A stretch of 10,095 nucleotides of DNA from Pseudomonadota bacterium (GCA_022573605.1 JACZTQ010000097.1:1-10095), one strand, 5' to 3'. Shown: positions 1 to 8,186, counted from the stretch's first letter. Program-made: numbers and translations. Notes: generated from the sequence alone by a model not told the origin.

Positions 1-1
1 G

Positions 2-1315
2 GGGACGGCGCAACTGGTGGTGGGCGCGCGCTCGGCGCTGTTTCTGCCGTTCCGCGACCTCGGCCTGATCGTCATCGACGAGGAGCACGAGGCGAGCTTC
101 AAGCAGGAGGAGATCGTGCTCTACCACGCCCGCGACATGGGGGTGTTGCGGGCCTCGATCGAGGGCGCGGCGGTGGTGCTTTCCTCGGCCACGCCGTCGC
201 TCGAGACCTGGGCCAACGCCGACAGCGGCAAATACCGGCGCATCGACCTGCCCGAGCGATTCGGCGCCGCCCGGCTGCCGGAGATCCGGCTGATCGACCT
301 GCGCGCCAACCAGCCGGGCCGCGACCGCTGGCTCAGCGCGCCGCTGGTCGAGGCGGCGCGGGCGCGGCTCGGGCGCGGCGAGCAGGTGCTCTTGTTCCTG
401 AACCGCCGGGGCTATGCGCCGCTGACCCTGTGCCGCGCCTGCGGGTATCATTTCGGCTGTCCCCAGTGCGACGCCTGGCTGGTCACCCACCGCACCCGGC
501 CGCAACTGATGTGCCATCAGTGCGGGCATACCGAGGCGCTGGCGGGAGCTTGCCCCGATTGCGGGCGCTCCGACCGGATCGCGGTCTGCGGGCCGGGGGT
601 GGAGCGGGTGGCGGAGGAGGCCGCCGCCCGGTTCAAGGGGGCGCGGATCGAGATCCTGTCGTCCGACCTGAGCTCCGGCCCGGCCGAGCTGAAAGCGCGG
701 CTGGCGGCGATCGCAAACGGCGAGGTGGATATCATCGTCGGCACCCAGATGGTGGCCAAGGGGCACAATTTTCCGCTGCTCACCCTGGTCGGCGTGATCG
801 ACGCCGACATGGGGCTGCACGGCGGCGATCTGCGCGCCGCCGAGCGCACCTTCCAGCTCATGCGCCAGGTCGCCGGGCGGGCCGGGCGGGCCGACCGGCC
901 AGGGGTGGCGATGATCCAGACCACCAGCGCCGATCACCCGGTGATGCGGGCGATCCTGTCGGGCGACGAGGAGGCGTTCTGGCGCGCCGAGGCGGCGGCG
1001 AGGCGCGAGGCCGGGGCACCGCCCTACGGCCGCCTGGCGGGGGTCATCGTCTCGGGCCCCGACGAGACCTTGGTCTGGCGCATCGCCAACGCGCTGGGCC
1101 GGGCCTCGCCGGTGCTGGCGCAGGCCGGGGCGGAGGTCTTCGGCCCGGCCCCGGCGCCGATCGCCCGGGTCCGGGGGCGGTTCCGGGTGCGCCTGCTGGT
1201 CAAGGCGCCCAAGGGCATGGCGCTGCAACCGGCGCTGGTCGGGTGGCGCGCGGCGGTGAAGGTTCCAGCAGCGGTGCGGGTGGTGATTGACATCGATCCG
1301 CAGAGTTTTTTGTGA
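2..1315 (+). CDS. priA: Primosomal protein N' (replication restart helicase PriA), 5'-truncated
   Basis: PriA is the 3'-to-5' superfamily 2 DNA helicase that recognises stalled forks and starts reloading of the replicative helicase. The window holds its last 437 codons; the reading frame is open to the left edge, so the real start, the DNA-binding domain and the Walker A motif lie outside. Visible motifs: the DEEH Walker B box (77-88), motif III SSATPS (182-199), eight cysteines in four CxxC pairs (431-562) forming the inserted two-zinc domain, the late helicase block with IVGTQMVAKGHNFP, and motif VI QVAGRAGR (866-889). The C-terminal domain runs to the stop at 1313-1315. Family members are usually about 730 residues, so roughly 300 residues are missing. 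It converges on the minus-strand island genes. No T-rich terminator was seen after it. Confidence 0.97.
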   Translation, partial: GTAQLVVGARSALFLPFRDLGLIVIDEEHEASFKQEEIVLYHARDMGVLRASIEGAAVVLSSATPSLETWANADSGKYRRIDLPERFGAARLPEIRLIDLRANQPGRDRWLSAPLVEAARARLGRGEQVLLFLNRRGYAPLTLCRACGYHFGCPQCDAWLVTHRTRPQLMCHQCGHTEALAGACPDCGRSDRIAVCGPGVERVAEEAAARFKGARIEILSSDLSSGPAELKARLAAIANGEVDIIVGTQMVAKGHNFPLLTLVGVIDADMGLHGGDLRAAERTFQLMRQVAGRAGRADRPGVAMIQTTSADHPVMRAILSGDEEAFWRAEAAARREAGAPPYGRLAGVIVSGPDETLVWRIANALGRASPVLAQAGAEVFGPAPAPIARVRGRFRVRLLVKAPKGMALQPALVGWRAAVKVPAAVRVVIDIDPQSFL

Positions 1316-1338
1316 ATAGCGCTACGATCCGGGCACCT

Positions 1339-1451
1339 CTGCAACGATGTGCCCGCCAACCAGGCGGCATTACCCCTTCACAAATCCGGACCGACCGGCC
1401 AAAACCCGCCCCGGCACCTTGGCCGACGCCTCGGGCTGTTGGGTAGTGCAT
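1339..1451. repeat. Imperfect direct repeat, copy A, between priA and the protease island
   Basis: This intergenic stretch is a diverged copy of 2362-2477 in the same orientation. Over the first 78 positions (1339-1416 against 2362-2439) I count 67 identities without gaps, about 86 percent. Similarity continues more weakly, with small gaps, to about 1451. The shared core includes CGATGTGCCCG and ACCCGCCCCGG. The two copies bracket the two AT-rich minus-strand genes. It could be a dispersed intergenic repeat family, or a duplication made when the island was inserted; the sequence alone does not decide. Confidence 0.85.
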
Positions 1452-1485
1452 TAGTTTGAAATCCGGCGGGATCAACAAGTGCTTA

Positions 1486-1926
1486 TTATGGCGTTTTGAC
1501 GGTGTAGTCGGCCGAACGCACGGTAAAGGACAAACTATTCTTACTTGGATCGTAGTTCATACGCCATTTATCTAAAACGTCACGGCCAACAATCGGAGGC
1601 ATGCGCATTAAATCAGGATCGAATTCCGGTATCATTATTTTTATAAAGTAGTATCTAATCAGTTTTCTATTAGATTCATAAAATACCATAATCGCAGACT
1701 CTTGAAAACATACAGTATCGCCACCTAATCCACCAACAACTGTAGGCTTGATAAGTTTTTTATGGTCAATATTCATCCTGATGGCGTCGGCCGGCATCAA
1801 AGTGCTTTTATCAGCCCCGGTATCGACAAGAAATGAAAGATTTGCTGAGGCATGGATGCGCGGCAGCAGTAACCGTCCACCCACATAGGGACGGCCGGTG
1901 GTGTTGCCAAAGCGTCCGGTGATCAC
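1486..1926 (-). CDS. Retropepsin-like aspartic protease, single domain
   Basis: The 146-residue protein has the hallmarks of a one-domain (retroviral-type) aspartic protease. FLVDTGADKSTL carries the catalytic D35-T36-G37-A38 turn, and the PIVGRDVL segment (111-118) matches the hydrophobic-hydrophobic-Gly motif that closes the active site. With only one catalytic Asp it should work as a homodimer. I see no signal peptide or membrane segment, so a cytoplasmic location is likely. The start is a GTG at 1926, 4 nt after the stop of the upstream 96-residue gene and with only a weak ribosome binding site, which suggests translational coupling. Base composition is strikingly AT-rich: 14 of 60 bases are G or C in 1621-1680, inside a GC-rich chromosome, which points to acquisition by transfer. 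Substrate unknown. The fold call is firm; the biological role is not. Confidence 0.85.
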   Translation of the reverse strand: MITGRFGNTTGRPYVGGRLLLPRIHASANLSFLVDTGADKSTLMPADAIRMNIDHKKLIKPTVVGGLGGDTVCFQESAIMVFYESNRKLIRYYFIKIMIPEFDPDLMRMPPIVGRDVLDKWRMNYDPSKNSLSFTVRSADYTVKTP

Positions 1927-1930
1927 GGTA

Positions 1931-2221
1931 TTACAGGATTAAAGTGCGCTGCGTCCGCTCTATGAAGCGCACTATCACATCAGAGCGGTGGAGGCCTTTT
2001 TTTTCAACCTGCCGCAAAATGGTGTCTAGGTTTTCCCCGTGTGCAACAACAGTGCTATCTGAAACAGCAACCCATTGATCTGGATACTCGTCAATGAGTC
2101 TAGGCTGGTTACGAGAAAGAATCAACGCGGATCGCTGAAATTTGCTCAGAGAACGCGCAGCGCTCTCCGGACGTTCATTCATCTGCGCCAAGGCGCTTAG
2201 GACGGCAGCCTTATTGCTCAT
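1931..2221 (-). CDS. DUF5678-like small protein paired with the aspartic protease
   Basis: This 96-residue protein has a helical, charged N-terminal half (1-40). It is followed by a compact segment, YPDQWVAVSDSTVVAHGENL (46-65), and a helix with ILRQVEKKG. The layout, 'YP..WVA..D..VVAHG.nl..il..v...g' and then a final strand, resembles DUF5678, a family of unknown function. From memory, relatives often sit beside retropepsin-like protease genes; I could not check this. The start is ATG at 2221 behind a purine-rich GGGGGA. The gene is first in a two-gene unit: the stop (1931-1933) lies 4 nt before the protease GTG. An A8 tract lies on the coding strand (plus-strand T8, 1997-2004, codons 73-75); slippage either way would truncate the protein within ten codons. 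Possible roles are partner, substrate or regulator of the protease. The gene is confident, the family name moderate. Confidence 0.75.
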   Translation of the reverse strand: MSNKAAVLSALAQMNERPESAARSLSKFQRSALILSRNQPRLIDEYPDQWVAVSDSTVVAHGENLDTILRQVEKKGLHRSDVIVRFIERTQRTLIL

Positions 2222-2247
2222 GGTCCCCCGACTGTGAAAGCAATTTT

Positions 2248-2277
2248 TGTAGAGGGAAGTTTAACACACTTTGTCAA
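2248..2277 (-). promoter_or_regulatory. Probable sigma70-type promoter of the two-gene island
   Basis: On the minus strand a perfect -35 box TTGACA (2277-2272) is followed after 18 nt by TCTACA (2253-2248), a weak -10 box with 3 of 6 consensus bases. TACAAA, slightly further on, is an alternative at a longer spacing. Transcription would start near 2241, leaving a leader of about 20 nt before the ATG at 2221. The -35 match is convincing; the -10 is a guess. Confidence 0.5.
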
Positions 2278-2279
2278 GG

Positions 2280-2313
2280 GCCAGATATCTACCATATGGG
2301 TGAGATCTCTGGC
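2280..2313. promoter_or_regulatory. Operator-like nested dyad upstream of the island promoter
   Basis: Two 11-bp arms, GCCAGATATCT (plus strand, 2280-2290) and AGATCTCTGGC (2303-2313), are inverted copies with one mismatch, separated by 12 bp. The 8-bp palindrome CCATATGG (2292-2299) sits almost at the centre. The dyad ends 2 bp from the -35 box, a position typical of a regulator binding site. No regulator gene is visible in the window. The symmetry is seen directly; the operator role is inferred. Confidence 0.5.
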
Positions 2314-2361
2314 ATCAGTTAAGGAAATCGATCCGCCCGACGCTCGCTCGATACCTTATCG

Positions 2362-2477
2362 CTGCGACGATGTGCCCGGCAACCAGGCGCCATTGCCGCT
2401 TCGCGAATCCGGCCCGTCCGGCCACAACCCGCCCCGGCGCAACGGGCTGTCGGCCCGGCTGTCGGACAGTGTTGCAT
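2362..2477. repeat. Imperfect direct repeat, copy B, in the atp operon leader
   Basis: This is the partner of 1339-1451, in the same orientation and about 1 kb downstream, with 67 of 78 identities over 2362-2439 and weaker gapped similarity to 2477. It lies between the island promoter region and the start of atpH. It is therefore probably upstream of, or within, the untranslated leader of the atp operon. Confidence 0.85.
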
Positions 2478-2489
2478 GCGCCTGCCCCC

Positions 2490-2495
2490 TATGAT
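2490..2495 (+). promoter_or_regulatory. Possible -10 box of the atp operon promoter
   Basis: TATGAT matches 5 of 6 bases of the sigma70 -10 consensus and lies about 100 nt before the atpH start. No good -35 box is found at 16-18 nt; TTGCAT (2472-2477) is only 12 nt away. The operon must have a promoter in this region unless it is read through from priA, but this site is only a candidate. Confidence 0.25.
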
Positions 2496-2597
2496 AGCGA
2501 GACGGCGCAAATCCGGAGGGTTGCCTGTCCGGTAACGGCATGCTCTTGGGAAACGAAGCCCGGCCATCCGGACCGGGCCGTATCGGGAAGGGAAAAC

Positions 2598-3157
2598 GTG
2601 GCCGCTTCTTCCACTCTTGTATCGAGCGCCGCGGGCCGCTACGCCACCGCGCTGTTCGAACTGGCCGGCGAAGCGGACGCGCTGGAGCGGACCGAGGCCG
2701 ACATGGAGGCGCTGGGCCAGGCGCTCGAGGCGAGCGACGATCTGCGCGCCCTGCTCTCGACCCCGATCTACACCCGCGACGAGCAGGGCCGCGCCATGGC
2801 CGCGGTGGTCGAGGCGATGGGCCTGTCGGCGCTGGTCGCCAACCTGGCCGGCCTGATGGCCGCCAAGGGCCGCCTGTTCATGCTCGGCGAGGTGATCGGC
2901 ATCTTCGCCGCGCTGATGGCCGAGCATCGCGGCGAGGTCACCGCCGAGGTGACCGCCGCGCGCGCCCTGAGCGAGGCCCAGCAGGCCGCGCTGGCGAGCA
3001 CGCTGAAGGCCGCCATCGGCCGCGAGGTCAAACTTAGTCTGACCGTCGATGCGGAGATCATCGGCGGTCTTGTCGTCAAGGTGGGCTCGAAGATGATCGA
3101 CACCTCGATCCGCTCGAAGCTCGCAGCTCTGCAAAACGCAATGAGAGAGGTCGGGTG

Positions 3158-3158
<1 letters not shown>
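2598..3158 (+). CDS. atpH: F1Fo ATP synthase delta subunit
   Basis: The delta subunit (the mitochondrial OSCP equivalent) ties the top of the F1 head to the peripheral b stalk, so that the alpha/beta hexamer does not spin with the rotor. I place the start at GTG 2598, giving 186 residues, the usual family length. The reading frame is open much further upstream, but that part is repeat and leader. An AAGGG purine run sits just before this GTG, and the family N-terminus follows directly (SSAAGRYATALFELA, an N-terminal helical bundle). The C-terminal domain shows the conserved IIGGLVVKVGSKMIDTSIRSKLAAL segment in two blocks (from IIGGLVVKVG to SIRSKLAAL), as expected. It is the first gene of atpHAGDC; its TGA shares an A with the atpA ATG, so the two are translationally coupled. 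Confidence 0.95.
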
Positions 3159-4714
<1,556 letters not shown>

Positions 4715-4736
4715 GGGCTGAGAGGAAGCGCGGGCA

Positions 4737-5624
4737 ATGCCGAACCTCAAGGACCTGAAAAACCGGATCAGCTCGGTCAAGTCGACCCGGAAGATCACCA
4801 GCGCGATGAAGATGGTCGCCGCCGCCAAGCTGCGCCGGGCGCAGGAAGCGGCCGAGGCGGCGCGCCCCTATGCCGAGCGCATGGACGCCGTGCTGGCCAA
4901 TCTGGCCCGCGCCGCCAGGGGCAGCCAGACCGCGCCGAGGCTGCTGCGCGGCACCGGCGCCGAGCAGGTGCACCTATTGGTCGTCGCCACCGCCGAGCGC
5001 GGCCTGTGCGGCGGCTTCAACTCGTCGATCGTCCGGCTGGCCAAGCGCGCCGCCGACAAGCTGATCGGCGCGGGCAAGACGGTGAAGATCCTGACCGTCG
5101 GCAAGAAGGGCCGCGAGCAGATGCGCCGCGACTACGCGCAATACTTCATCGGCCATGTCGATCACGGCGGCATCCGCCGGATCGGCTACGCCGACGCCAA
5201 CGCGGTCGCCGAGGACATCCTGGCCCGGTTCGATTCCGGCGAGTTCGACGTCGCCACCCTGTTCTACAGCGAGTTCCGCTCGGTGATGAGCCAGATCCCG
5301 ACCGAGCAGCGTCTGATCCCCGCCGCCGTCGATGACGACGACGACGACGCGAGCGGCACCGTGATCAACTACGAATACGAGCCCGACGAGGACGAGATCC
5401 TCGCCGACCTGCTGCCCCAGAACCTGGCGGTGCAGATCTTCCGCGGGCTGCTGGAGAACGGCGCCTCCGAGCAGGGCGCGCGGATGTCCGCGATGGACAG
5501 CGCCACCCGCAACGCCGGTGACATGATCGACCGCCTGACGATCCAGTACAACCGCTCGCGTCAGGCCGCGATCACCAACGAACTGATCGAGATCATTTCG
5601 GGCGCGGAAGCGCTCCAAGGTTGA
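4737..5624 (+). CDS. atpG: F1Fo ATP synthase gamma subunit
   Basis: Gamma is the central rotor shaft: its N- and C-terminal helices form a coiled coil inside the alpha/beta ring and pass rotation from the c ring to the catalytic sites. The 295-residue product starts MPNLKDLKNRISSVKSTRKI and contains ITSAMKMVAAAKL in the first shaft helix (about 9-32). A Rossmann-like middle domain follows (LLVVATAERGLCGGFNSS), and the C-terminal helix has ATRNAGDMIDRLTIQYNR. AGAGGAAG at 4721-4727 is the ribosome binding site. A run of six Asp (GAC/GAT codons, about 5331-5349) and a second acidic patch (EYEPDEDEI) sit just before the C-terminal shaft helix. Acidic residues are common there in the class, but the poly-Asp run makes the protein a little long. 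The atpD ribosome binding site overlaps its stop codon. Confidence 0.98.
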   Translation: MPNLKDLKNRISSVKSTRKITSAMKMVAAAKLRRAQEAAEAARPYAERMDAVLANLARAARGSQTAPRLLRGTGAEQVHLLVVATAERGLCGGFNSSIVRLAKRAADKLIGAGKTVKILTVGKKGREQMRRDYAQYFIGHVDHGGIRRIGYADANAVAEDILARFDSGEFDVATLFYSEFRSVMSQIPTEQRLIPAAVDDDDDDASGTVINYEYEPDEDEILADLLPQNLAVQIFRGLLENGASEQGARMSAMDSATRNAGDMIDRLTIQYNRSRQAAITNELIEIISGAEALQG

Positions 5625-5634
5625 GGAGACAGAG

Positions 5635-7059
5635 ATGAGCCAGGCTGTCGGCAAAGTCACCCAGGTGATCGGGGCCGTCGTCGATGTGCAGTTCGGCGAC
5701 CAGCTGCCGGCGATCCTGAACGCGCTGGAGACGGACAACAAGGGCAACCGGCTGGTGCTGGAAGTGGCCCAGCATCTCGGCGAGAACACCGTGCGCACCA
5801 TCGCCATGGACGCCACCGAGGGTCTCGTGCGCGGCGCCACGGTGACCGACACCGGCGAGCCGATCATGGTTCCGGTGGGCGCGGCCACGCTGGGGCGCAT
5901 CGTCAACGTCATCGGCGAGCCGGTGGACGAGAAGGGACCGGTCGAGTCCGACCAGCGCCGCCCGATCCACCGTCCGGCGCCGGAGTTCGTCGAGCAGTCG
6001 ACCGAGTCGGAAATGCTCGAGACCGGCATCAAGGTCGTCGATCTGCTGACGCCTTATGTGAAGGGCGGCAAGATCGGCCTGTTCGGCGGCGCCGGTGTCG
6101 GCAAGACCGTGCTGATCATGGAGCTGATCAACAACATCGCCAAGGGCCATGGCGGCTTCTCGGTGTTCGCCGGGGTCGGCGAGCGCACCCGCGAAGGCAA
6201 CGACCTCTATCACGAGATGATCGAGTCGGGCGTCATCAACCTGGAGAACCTCACCGAGTCGAAGGTGGCGCTGATCTACGGCCAGATGAACGAGCCGCCG
6301 GGCGCGCGTGCGCGCGTCGCCCTGACCGGCCTGACCGTGGCCGAGCATTTCCGCGACGAATCCGGCGCCGACGTGCTGTTCTTCATCGACAACATCTTCC
6401 GCTTCACCCAGGCTGGCTCCGAGGTCTCGGCGCTGTTGGGCCGGATCCCGAGCGCGGTGGGCTACCAGCCGACGCTGGCCACCGACATGGGCACGTTGCA
6501 GGAGCGCATCACCTCGACCAAGCAGGGCTCGATCACCAGCGTGCAGGCGATCTACGTGCCCGCCGACGACCTGACCGACCCGGCCCCGGCGACCGCGTTC
6601 GCCCACCTCGACGCGACCACGGTGCTTTCGCGCCAGATCTCCGAGCTCGGCATCTACCCGGCGGTGGATCCGCTCGACTCGACCTCGCGCATCCTCGATC
6701 CGCTGGTGATCGGGCAGGAGCACTACGATGTGGCCCGCAACGTGCAGAGCATCCTGCAGAAGTACAAGTCGCTGCAGGACATCATCGCCATCCTCGGCAT
6801 GGACGAGCTCAGCGAAGAGGACAAGCTGACGGTCGCCCGCGCCCGCAAGATCCAGCGCTTCCTCAGCCAGCCGTTCTACGTGGCCCAGGTGTTTACCGGT
6901 CTGGACGGCAAATACATCCCGGTCGACAAGACCATCGACGGCTTCAAGCGCCTGGCCGGGGGCGAGTTCGACCACCTGCCCGAGGGCGCGTTCTACATGG
7001 TCGGCGACATCGACGAGGCGATCGAGAAGGCCCAGCGCATGGCTGCGGAAGCGGCTTGA
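5635..7059 (+). CDS. atpD: F1Fo ATP synthase beta subunit (catalytic)
   Basis: Beta carries the catalytic sites that make ATP from ADP and phosphate. The protein is 474 residues, normal for the family. Seen in order: an N-terminal beta-barrel (VGKVTQVIGAVVDVQF), Walker A GGAGVGKT (151-158), the catalytic glutamate E183 in GERTREGNDLY, FFIDNIFRF with the Walker B aspartate, the alpha/beta signature PAVDPLDSTS starting at P342, and the DELSEED loop (390-396) that contacts gamma and epsilon. GAGGAG at 5623-5628 is its ribosome binding site and overlaps the TGA of atpG, so the two are coupled. A 74-nt gap, long for this operon, separates it from atpC. No key residue is missing. Confidence 0.99.
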   Translation: MSQAVGKVTQVIGAVVDVQFGDQLPAILNALETDNKGNRLVLEVAQHLGENTVRTIAMDATEGLVRGATVTDTGEPIMVPVGAATLGRIVNVIGEPVDEKGPVESDQRRPIHRPAPEFVEQSTESEMLETGIKVVDLLTPYVKGGKIGLFGGAGVGKTVLIMELINNIAKGHGGFSVFAGVGERTREGNDLYHEMIESGVINLENLTESKVALIYGQMNEPPGARARVALTGLTVAEHFRDESGADVLFFIDNIFRFTQAGSEVSALLGRIPSAVGYQPTLATDMGTLQERITSTKQGSITSVQAIYVPADDLTDPAPATAFAHLDATTVLSRQISELGIYPAVDPLDSTSRILDPLVIGQEHYDVARNVQSILQKYKSLQDIIAILGMDELSEEDKLTVARARKIQRFLSQPFYVAQVFTGLDGKYIPVDKTIDGFKRLAGGEFDHLPEGAFYMVGDIDEAIEKAQRMAAEAA

Positions 7060-7133
7060 CGTGAGCATCGCGGCGGAAGCCGCGTGAAGACCGGCCCGGT
7101 CGAGCCCGGTCGAGATTGGCGGAGAGGAATGAG

Positions 7134-7532
7134 ATGGCGGAGACGCTGAATTTCGAGCTTGTCAGCCCCGAGCGCAAGCTGGCCTCGACCGAGGCCGAGG
7201 CGGTGACCATTCCCGGCATGCTGGGCGACCTGACGGCGATGCACAACCACGCGCCGTTCCTGACCAACCTGCGTCCGGGTTATGTGGTGGTGCGCAACGG
7301 CACCTCGGAGGAGGGCTATTTCGTCACCGGCGGGTTCGCCGAGATCTCGAACAACGCGGTCTCGGTACTGGCCGAGGAGGCGGTCGAGCGCTCGGCCGTC
7401 AACCGCGCTTTCATCGAGGAAAAGATCGCCCGGTCCGAGCAGACCCTGGCCGACGCGGCCCCGGCCCGAAAGCAGGCGGCATTGCAGAAGCTGAACGATT
7501 ACAAGGCGCTGCTGGGCCAGGTGCCGGGGTAG
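7134..7532 (+). CDS. atpC: F1Fo ATP synthase epsilon subunit
   Basis: Epsilon binds the foot of gamma, links it to the c ring and can brake ATP hydrolysis through its C-terminal helices. I chose ATG 7134 (132 residues) over the in-frame TTG at 7116, because GGAGAGG at 7121-7127 is well spaced for the ATG and the family N-terminus LNFELVSPERKL follows directly. Residues 1-85 form the beta-sandwich (VTIPGMLGDLTAMHNHAPFL is the classic block) and about 88-132 the helical hairpin. The 74 nt before it contain a perfect 10-bp tandem duplication, CCCGGTCGAG twice (7095-7114), and a partial echo of the atpD stop region; neither codes for anything convincing. It is the last gene of the operon, followed 27 nt later by an intrinsic terminator. 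Confidence 0.97.
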   Translation: MAETLNFELVSPERKLASTEAEAVTIPGMLGDLTAMHNHAPFLTNLRPGYVVVRNGTSEEGYFVTGGFAEISNNAVSVLAEEAVERSAVNRAFIEEKIARSEQTLADAAPARKQAALQKLNDYKALLGQVPG

Positions 7533-7559
7533 GGGACGGGCCGGCGCGGAGATGACAAG

Positions 7560-7584
7560 GGGCGCGCCGTGGGTGCGCCCTTTT
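7560..7584 (+). terminator. Rho-independent terminator of the atp operon
   Basis: GGGCGCGCC (7560-7568) pairs with GGTGCGCCC (7572-7580) over 9 bp, including one G-U pair, around a 3-nt loop, and is followed by TTTT (7581-7584). It begins 27 nt after the atpC stop. The T run is short, but stem and position are convincing. Confidence 0.8.
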
Positions 7585-7590
7585 GCGTTG

Positions 7591-7656
7591 GCAATGGCGG
7601 AACAAGTTCCGCCCTACGGCGCCGCTGTTGTAGGGCGGAACTTGTTCCGCCGTTGC
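7591..7656. repeat. Long inverted repeat between convergent atpC and rppH
   Basis: The arms 7596-7617 and 7630-7651 are exact reverse complements over 22 bp. After one T/G position pairing resumes for 4 more bp outward, giving 27-bp arms with one imperfect pair and a 12-nt loop. Each arm contains its own palindrome (GGCGGAAC-AA-GTTCCGCC on the left, the same with TT in the middle on the right). It is thus a double palindrome, the architecture of REP/BIME-like or small non-autonomous mobile elements. There is no T run on either side, so it is not a standard intrinsic terminator, although it could block convergent transcription or protect the 3' end of rppH mRNA. Confidence 0.9.
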
Positions 7657-7691
7657 GGCGGTCGAGATGGTCTGCGCCAACCCTGTTTGGC

Positions 7692-8186
7692 TCACAACAA
7701 ATCCCCGAACTCCTTGAACACCCGCGCGTAGGTGTCGCGCTTGAACGGCACGATGCGCCGGATCAGCTCCTCATGCCCCATCCAGGCCCAGACCCGGAAT
7801 TCGGGCTCCGCGGTGGCGATGTTCACCTCGGCGTCGGCGCCCAGGAAGCGGATCGCGAACCAGCGCTGTTTCTGGCCCCGGAAGCGCCCGCCCCACAGTT
7901 TCGGCACCAGATGGCGGGGCAACTCGTAGGGCAGCCACTCGCGGCTTTCGCGGATGATCTCGATCCGGTCCGGGGCGATTCCGGTCTCCTCGGTCAATTC
8001 GCGCAGCGCCGCCGCGCGCGGCGTCTCGCCGGCGTCGATGCCGCCCTGGGGCATCTGCCAGGCGTCGGGGTAGCCGTCGATGCGCTGGGCGGCGAAGATG
8101 CGCCCCGACGCGTCGAGGATCATCAGCCCGACGCAGGGACGGTAGGGCAGGGCCTCGATGGCGCGGGCGCCGGGGTCAGGCGTCAT
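7692..8186 (-). CDS. rppH: RNA pyrophosphohydrolase, Nudix family
   Basis: RppH removes pyrophosphate from the triphosphorylated 5' end of mRNA, which exposes it to RNase E-type decay; alphaproteobacterial members were also named IalA (invasion-associated). The 164-residue protein opens with the family block YRPCVGLMIL, then WQMPQGGIDAGE. The Nudix box G-x5-E-x7-REL-x-EE-x-G-I is complete in GGIDAGETPRAAALRELTEE with TGI after it, including the metal-binding glutamates. The tail PFKRDTYARVFKEF is typical of the family. The start is ATG 8186; its ribosome binding site is weak. A tiny overlapping frame (ATG 8202, 8 codons, stop 8176-8178) covers the start and could modulate its translation. The gene lies downstream of ctpA on the same strand, 202 nt away with a large hairpin between, so co-transcription is possible but uncertain. 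Confidence 0.94.
   Translation of the reverse strand: MTPDPGARAIEALPYRPCVGLMILDASGRIFAAQRIDGYPDAWQMPQGGIDAGETPRAAALRELTEETGIAPDRIEIIRESREWLPYELPRHLVPKLWGGRFRGQKQRWFAIRFLGADAEVNIATAEPEFRVWAWMGHEELIRRIVPFKRDTYARVFKEFGDLL

Larger units (their letters stand above)
2222..2597. other. Divergent intergenic region between the island and the atp operon
   Basis: This 376-bp region separates the minus-strand DUF5678-like gene from atpH and contains no convincing gene. It changes composition sharply: AT-rich up to about 2330, GC-rich after. From left to right it holds the island promoter, the nested dyad, repeat copy B, a TATGAT hexamer at 2490-2495, and a short GCCCGG/CCGGGC stem (2558-2563 with 2573-2578) just before the atpH ribosome binding site. 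Confidence 0.7.

Noticed and set aside
430..1290. Long Arg/Gly/Ala-rich open frame inside priA (286 codons).
   Set aside because: It is an out-of-frame shadow of a GC-rich gene with low-complexity translation; the priA frame carries all helicase motifs.
2370..2597. N-terminal extension of atpH: the frame is open from 2370 and would add 76 residues.
   Set aside because: The extension is made of repeat copy B and leader DNA, has no family similarity, and the normal delta N-terminus starts right after GTG 2598 with a good ribosome binding site.
7061..7087. GTG-started 8-codon frame between atpD and atpC that echoes the end of atpD (..AEAA).
   Set aside because: Too short and without a ribosome binding site of its own; most likely a small local duplication in the spacer.
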